Shown piece by piece: positions 13,995 to 15,469 of a stretch of 15,469 nt of DNA; positions within the stretch are counted from its first letter, which is position 1, and every line of letters starts with the position of its first letter. Location: assembly GCA_016293265.1 (NCBI GenBank), contig JAEDEN010000041.1, positions 1 through 15,469 of the forward strand, given 5' to 3'. The translations under genes were made by a program, and so were the position numbers. The notes beneath the pieces are model-generated. The model did not search any database. It was not told the DNA's origin and saw only the letters and a program-made list of their open reading frames with translations. The DNA comes from Oscillospiraceae bacterium (lineage in GTDB: Bacteria > Bacillota > Clostridia > Oscillospirales > Oscillospiraceae).

Positions 13995-14034
13995 AATACC
14001 GATTACCCGTCAGGGTGGTCGGTATTCTTCTTTT
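13995..14034 (+). terminator. first terminator after tRNA-Tyr
   Basis: A 14-bp stem with two G-U pairs (13995-14008 with 14013-14026) and loop GTCA is followed by TTCTTCTTTT-type T-rich sequence. It begins 3 bases after the tRNA. Confidence 0.75.
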
Positions 14035-14036
14035 GG

Positions 14037-14120
14037 AAGTGGATTCGAAAGGCGGCTCTTAGCAAGGCTCCGGGGGAGCCTTGCAACCGCCGTGGCTTTT
14101 CCGCAGAAAAGCGAATCCAC
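14037..14120 (+). other. compact multi-stem structured element behind tRNA-Tyr
   Basis: Four nested or adjacent helices are visible. P1 is GTGGATTCG (14039-14047) with CGAATCCAC (14112-14120). P2 is GGCGG (14051-14055) with CCGCC (14087-14091). P3 is a perfect 10-bp hairpin (14062-14071 with 14075-14084, loop GGG). P4 is CTTTTC (14096-14101) with GAAAAG (14106-14111). Together they form a three-way junction closed by P1. The 3' arm of P1 is part of the duplicated tRNA-Tyr tail. I do not recognise it as a known RNA family. It may be a folded single-strand mobile element, a palindromic interspersed repeat aimed at tRNA ends, or a small RNA. Confidence 0.6.
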
Positions 14121-14133
14121 CTTCCCCCACCAA
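14112..14133 (+). repeat. displaced copy of the tRNA-Tyr 3' end (att-like direct repeat)
   Basis: These 22 bases are identical to 13972-13993: half of the T-loop, T-stem, acceptor strand, CCA and one more base. The offset is exactly 140 bp. The rest of the tRNA is absent, so this is a 3' remnant rather than a second gene, the pattern left when an element inserts at a tRNA end. Confidence 0.88.
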
Positions 14134-14136
14134 AAC

Positions 14137-14170
14137 ACCGTTGCTTTCTTGCAACGGTCTTTCTTTTCGT
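14137..14170 (+). terminator. second terminator, after the displaced tRNA tail
   Basis: An 8-bp stem ACCGTTGC/GCAACGGT (14137-14144 with 14151-14158) is followed by CTTTCTTTTCG. It starts 3 bases after the tail copy, so it is probably the original tRNA-Tyr terminator before the insertion. Confidence 0.75.
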
Positions 14171-14185
14171 TTCTAAGCATTTACC

Positions 14186-14214
14186 TTGTTGGCATGCATG
14201 ATTTATGGTAAAAT
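14186..14214 (+). promoter_or_regulatory. possible promoter of the pentad-repeat gene
   Basis: TAAAAT at 14209-14214 is preceded by TGG, an extended -10. The matching -35, 17 bases upstream, is TTGTTG (14186-14191), which has only the TTG conserved. The start codon is 63 bases downstream. Confidence 0.45.
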
Positions 14215-14276
14215 ACTTATAAAGTGAAACCCGTTTGGAATCTGGCGATCTGGCTAATGCTGGTAGAGGTGCGCAC

Positions 14277-15374
14277 ATGAGTAAACATCGGATCTATGAC
14301 GATGATATCTACGTGGCTCCGTATACAAAACGTACGGGACGATACCGCTATGTTTCGGGACATTACAGGCAGCGTAGCTATCACAAGCAAAAGGGTTATT
14401 ATCGCAGTCAGCAGGGCAGTCGGAATCAAAATCCCGGCAACAAGTGGTCTGCCTGGTTGATTTTGGCTGTGATGGTAATTCTTTTGATCATATTACTTTG
14501 GGATGTGGTGAAAATTGTACTGATGATAGCCGCAGCCCTGGCCATAGTCGCAGTAGTCATAGGGATGGTGGTGCGGCTTTTTCGAAATGTCATTACAAGG
14601 CCACGATCCGCATATAATCGAAAAGGCTTTGATAAAGACGGATTTGATCGCGCAGGCTTTGACAGGCAAGGTTTTGACCGCGCGGGCTTCGACCATCTGG
14701 GTTACGACAGGGACGGCTACGACAGGGACGGCTTTGACCGGGACGGAATTCATCGGGCGACTGGAACCCGTTATAACGACCAAGGCTATAACAAAGACGG
14801 ATATGACAAAAGCGGCTATGACAGCAGCGGATTCAGCCGGCGCGGGTATAACAGACGTGGCTTTGACCGGGATGGCTATGACCGCGAGGGCTTTGACCGG
14901 CAGGGCTGGAATAGGCAGGGAATCAACAAACATACCAATTCGCTGTTTGACATAAACGGACGCGACATATTGGGTTATGACCAAAACGGCTACGACACAA
15001 ACGGCCGTGACAGGCTGGGTTTTGACAGATATGGCTATGATCGGCAAGGCTTCAACAGGCAAGGTTTTGACCGCGCGGGCTTCGATCATTTGGGTTACGA
15101 CAAGGACGGCTATGACAGAGGCGGTTTTGACCGTTTTGGCTATGGCAGAGATGGCTTTGACCGTTCAGGATTTAATCAATCGGGTTACGATCGAGATGGC
15201 TACGATAAGGAAGGTTTTGATTTATACGGTTGGAACAAAAACGGCATAAATCGCCAAACAAAAACTCAATATGATATCGATGGATTTAACAAGCTCGGAT
15301 TTGACAGAGACGGATACAACCGATGTGGACGTGATGCGAGGGGTTACACGCGGTATGAAAATGAAGATTTTTGA
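14277..15374 (+). CDS. membrane protein with G-[FY]-[DN]-[RK]-x pentad repeats, 365 aa
   Basis: Not a recognised family. Residues 1-57 are rich in Tyr, Arg and Gly. Two hydrophobic segments follow (about 59-77 and 79-102, joined by a very short turn), with no signal peptide. Residues 113-360 are about 45 tandem pentads such as GFDRD, GYDKD and GFNRQ, with an aromatic, an acidic or amide, and a basic residue at fixed spacing. The phase is broken three times by a 13-residue module starting GI[NH][RK] (157-169, 215-227 and 323-335), which shares T and [YF][DN] positions. This is not the classic A(D/N)LxX pentapeptide-repeat family. ATG 14277 is preferred because GAGGTG lies 5 bases upstream; an in-frame TTG at 14235 has no such support. 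AT-richer than the core genes. It may be a scaffold, a surface protein or a binding protein; the function is unknown. Confidence 0.82.
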   Translation: MSKHRIYDDDIYVAPYTKRTGRYRYVSGHYRQRSYHKQKGYYRSQQGSRNQNPGNKWSAWLILAVMVILLIILLWDVVKIVLMIAAALAIVAVVIGMVVRLFRNVITRPRSAYNRKGFDKDGFDRAGFDRQGFDRAGFDHLGYDRDGYDRDGFDRDGIHRATGTRYNDQGYNKDGYDKSGYDSSGFSRRGYNRRGFDRDGYDREGFDRQGWNRQGINKHTNSLFDINGRDILGYDQNGYDTNGRDRLGFDRYGYDRQGFNRQGFDRAGFDHLGYDKDGYDRGGFDRFGYGRDGFDRSGFNQSGYDRDGYDKEGFDLYGWNKNGINRQTKTQYDIDGFNKLGFDRDGYNRCGRDARGYTRYENEDF

Positions 15375-15469
15375 TTCCGCTACATCATTTTTTAAAAATA
15401 TCCCCGTTTTCTAATCTATGGCAATACCGCACAGAACAAAGGTGTGCAATATAACCCCCAAAATGGTAC

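Noticed and set aside
14003..14278. Minus-strand 91-residue frame over the region behind tRNA-Tyr
   Set aside because: It runs through two terminators and the structured element, and its sequence follows from the tRNA-tail repeat and hairpins rather than from a protein family.
14620..15350. CRISPR-like or satellite repeat array
   Set aside because: The periodic DNA lies in an uninterrupted reading frame with codon-level variation preserving the pentad protein pattern, so it is a coding repeat and has no spacer structure.
15375..15469. Possible terminator or gene start at the right edge
   Set aside because: The last 95 bases are AT-rich but show no clear hairpin with a T-run and no start with a ribosome binding site.

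Overview
The window looks like a chromosome segment of a Gram-positive gut-type Clostridia, most likely in or near the Oscillospiraceae. This rests on strong AGGAGG-type ribosome binding sites, consensus sigma-A promoters, a CIRCE element before clpB, a TPP riboswitch on a thiamine-salvage operon, a PadR/DUF2812 pair and GC-rich core genes. The genus is inference. Both ends (about 1-840 and 14160-15469) are clearly richer in A and T than the metabolic core and look accessory.

Layout. Positions 1-840 (+) hold two small membrane-anchored proteins of unknown function. Each is preceded by one short repeat and followed by another that resembles the first inverted, so they look like small gene cassettes. 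A hairpin at 891-930 separates them from the opposing thiamine operon. The operon (993-5952, minus strand) reads: consensus promoter, TPP riboswitch, intrinsic terminator, thiW, thiM, thiE, HAD phosphatase, thiD, cytX. The genes overlap or lie almost end to end. It is a salvage operon: ThiW (probable thiazole import) with ThiM makes HET-P, CytX (probable HMP import) with ThiD makes HMP-PP, and ThiE joins them to thiamine monophosphate. No ThiL, ThiC or ThiG is seen here.

Then come a YcxB-like membrane protein (minus), clpB under CIRCE control (plus), and an NSS-family sodium symporter (plus). Next are a minus-strand padR-DUF2812 operon with two near-identical operators at its promoter, and an orphan XRE/S24 LexA-like regulator (minus).

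Positions 13819-13992 hold tRNA-Thr(UGU) and tRNA-Tyr(GUA). Just downstream, the last 22 bases of the tRNA-Tyr region recur exactly 140 bp later. Between the copies are a terminator and a compact multi-stem structured element whose outer stem uses the duplicated tRNA tail; a second terminator follows. The window ends with a 365-residue protein with two membrane segments and about 250 residues of G-[FY]-[DN]-[RK]-x pentad repeats broken three times by a 13-residue module. The tRNA-tail element, the pentad-repeat protein and the left-end cassettes are the least explained parts.
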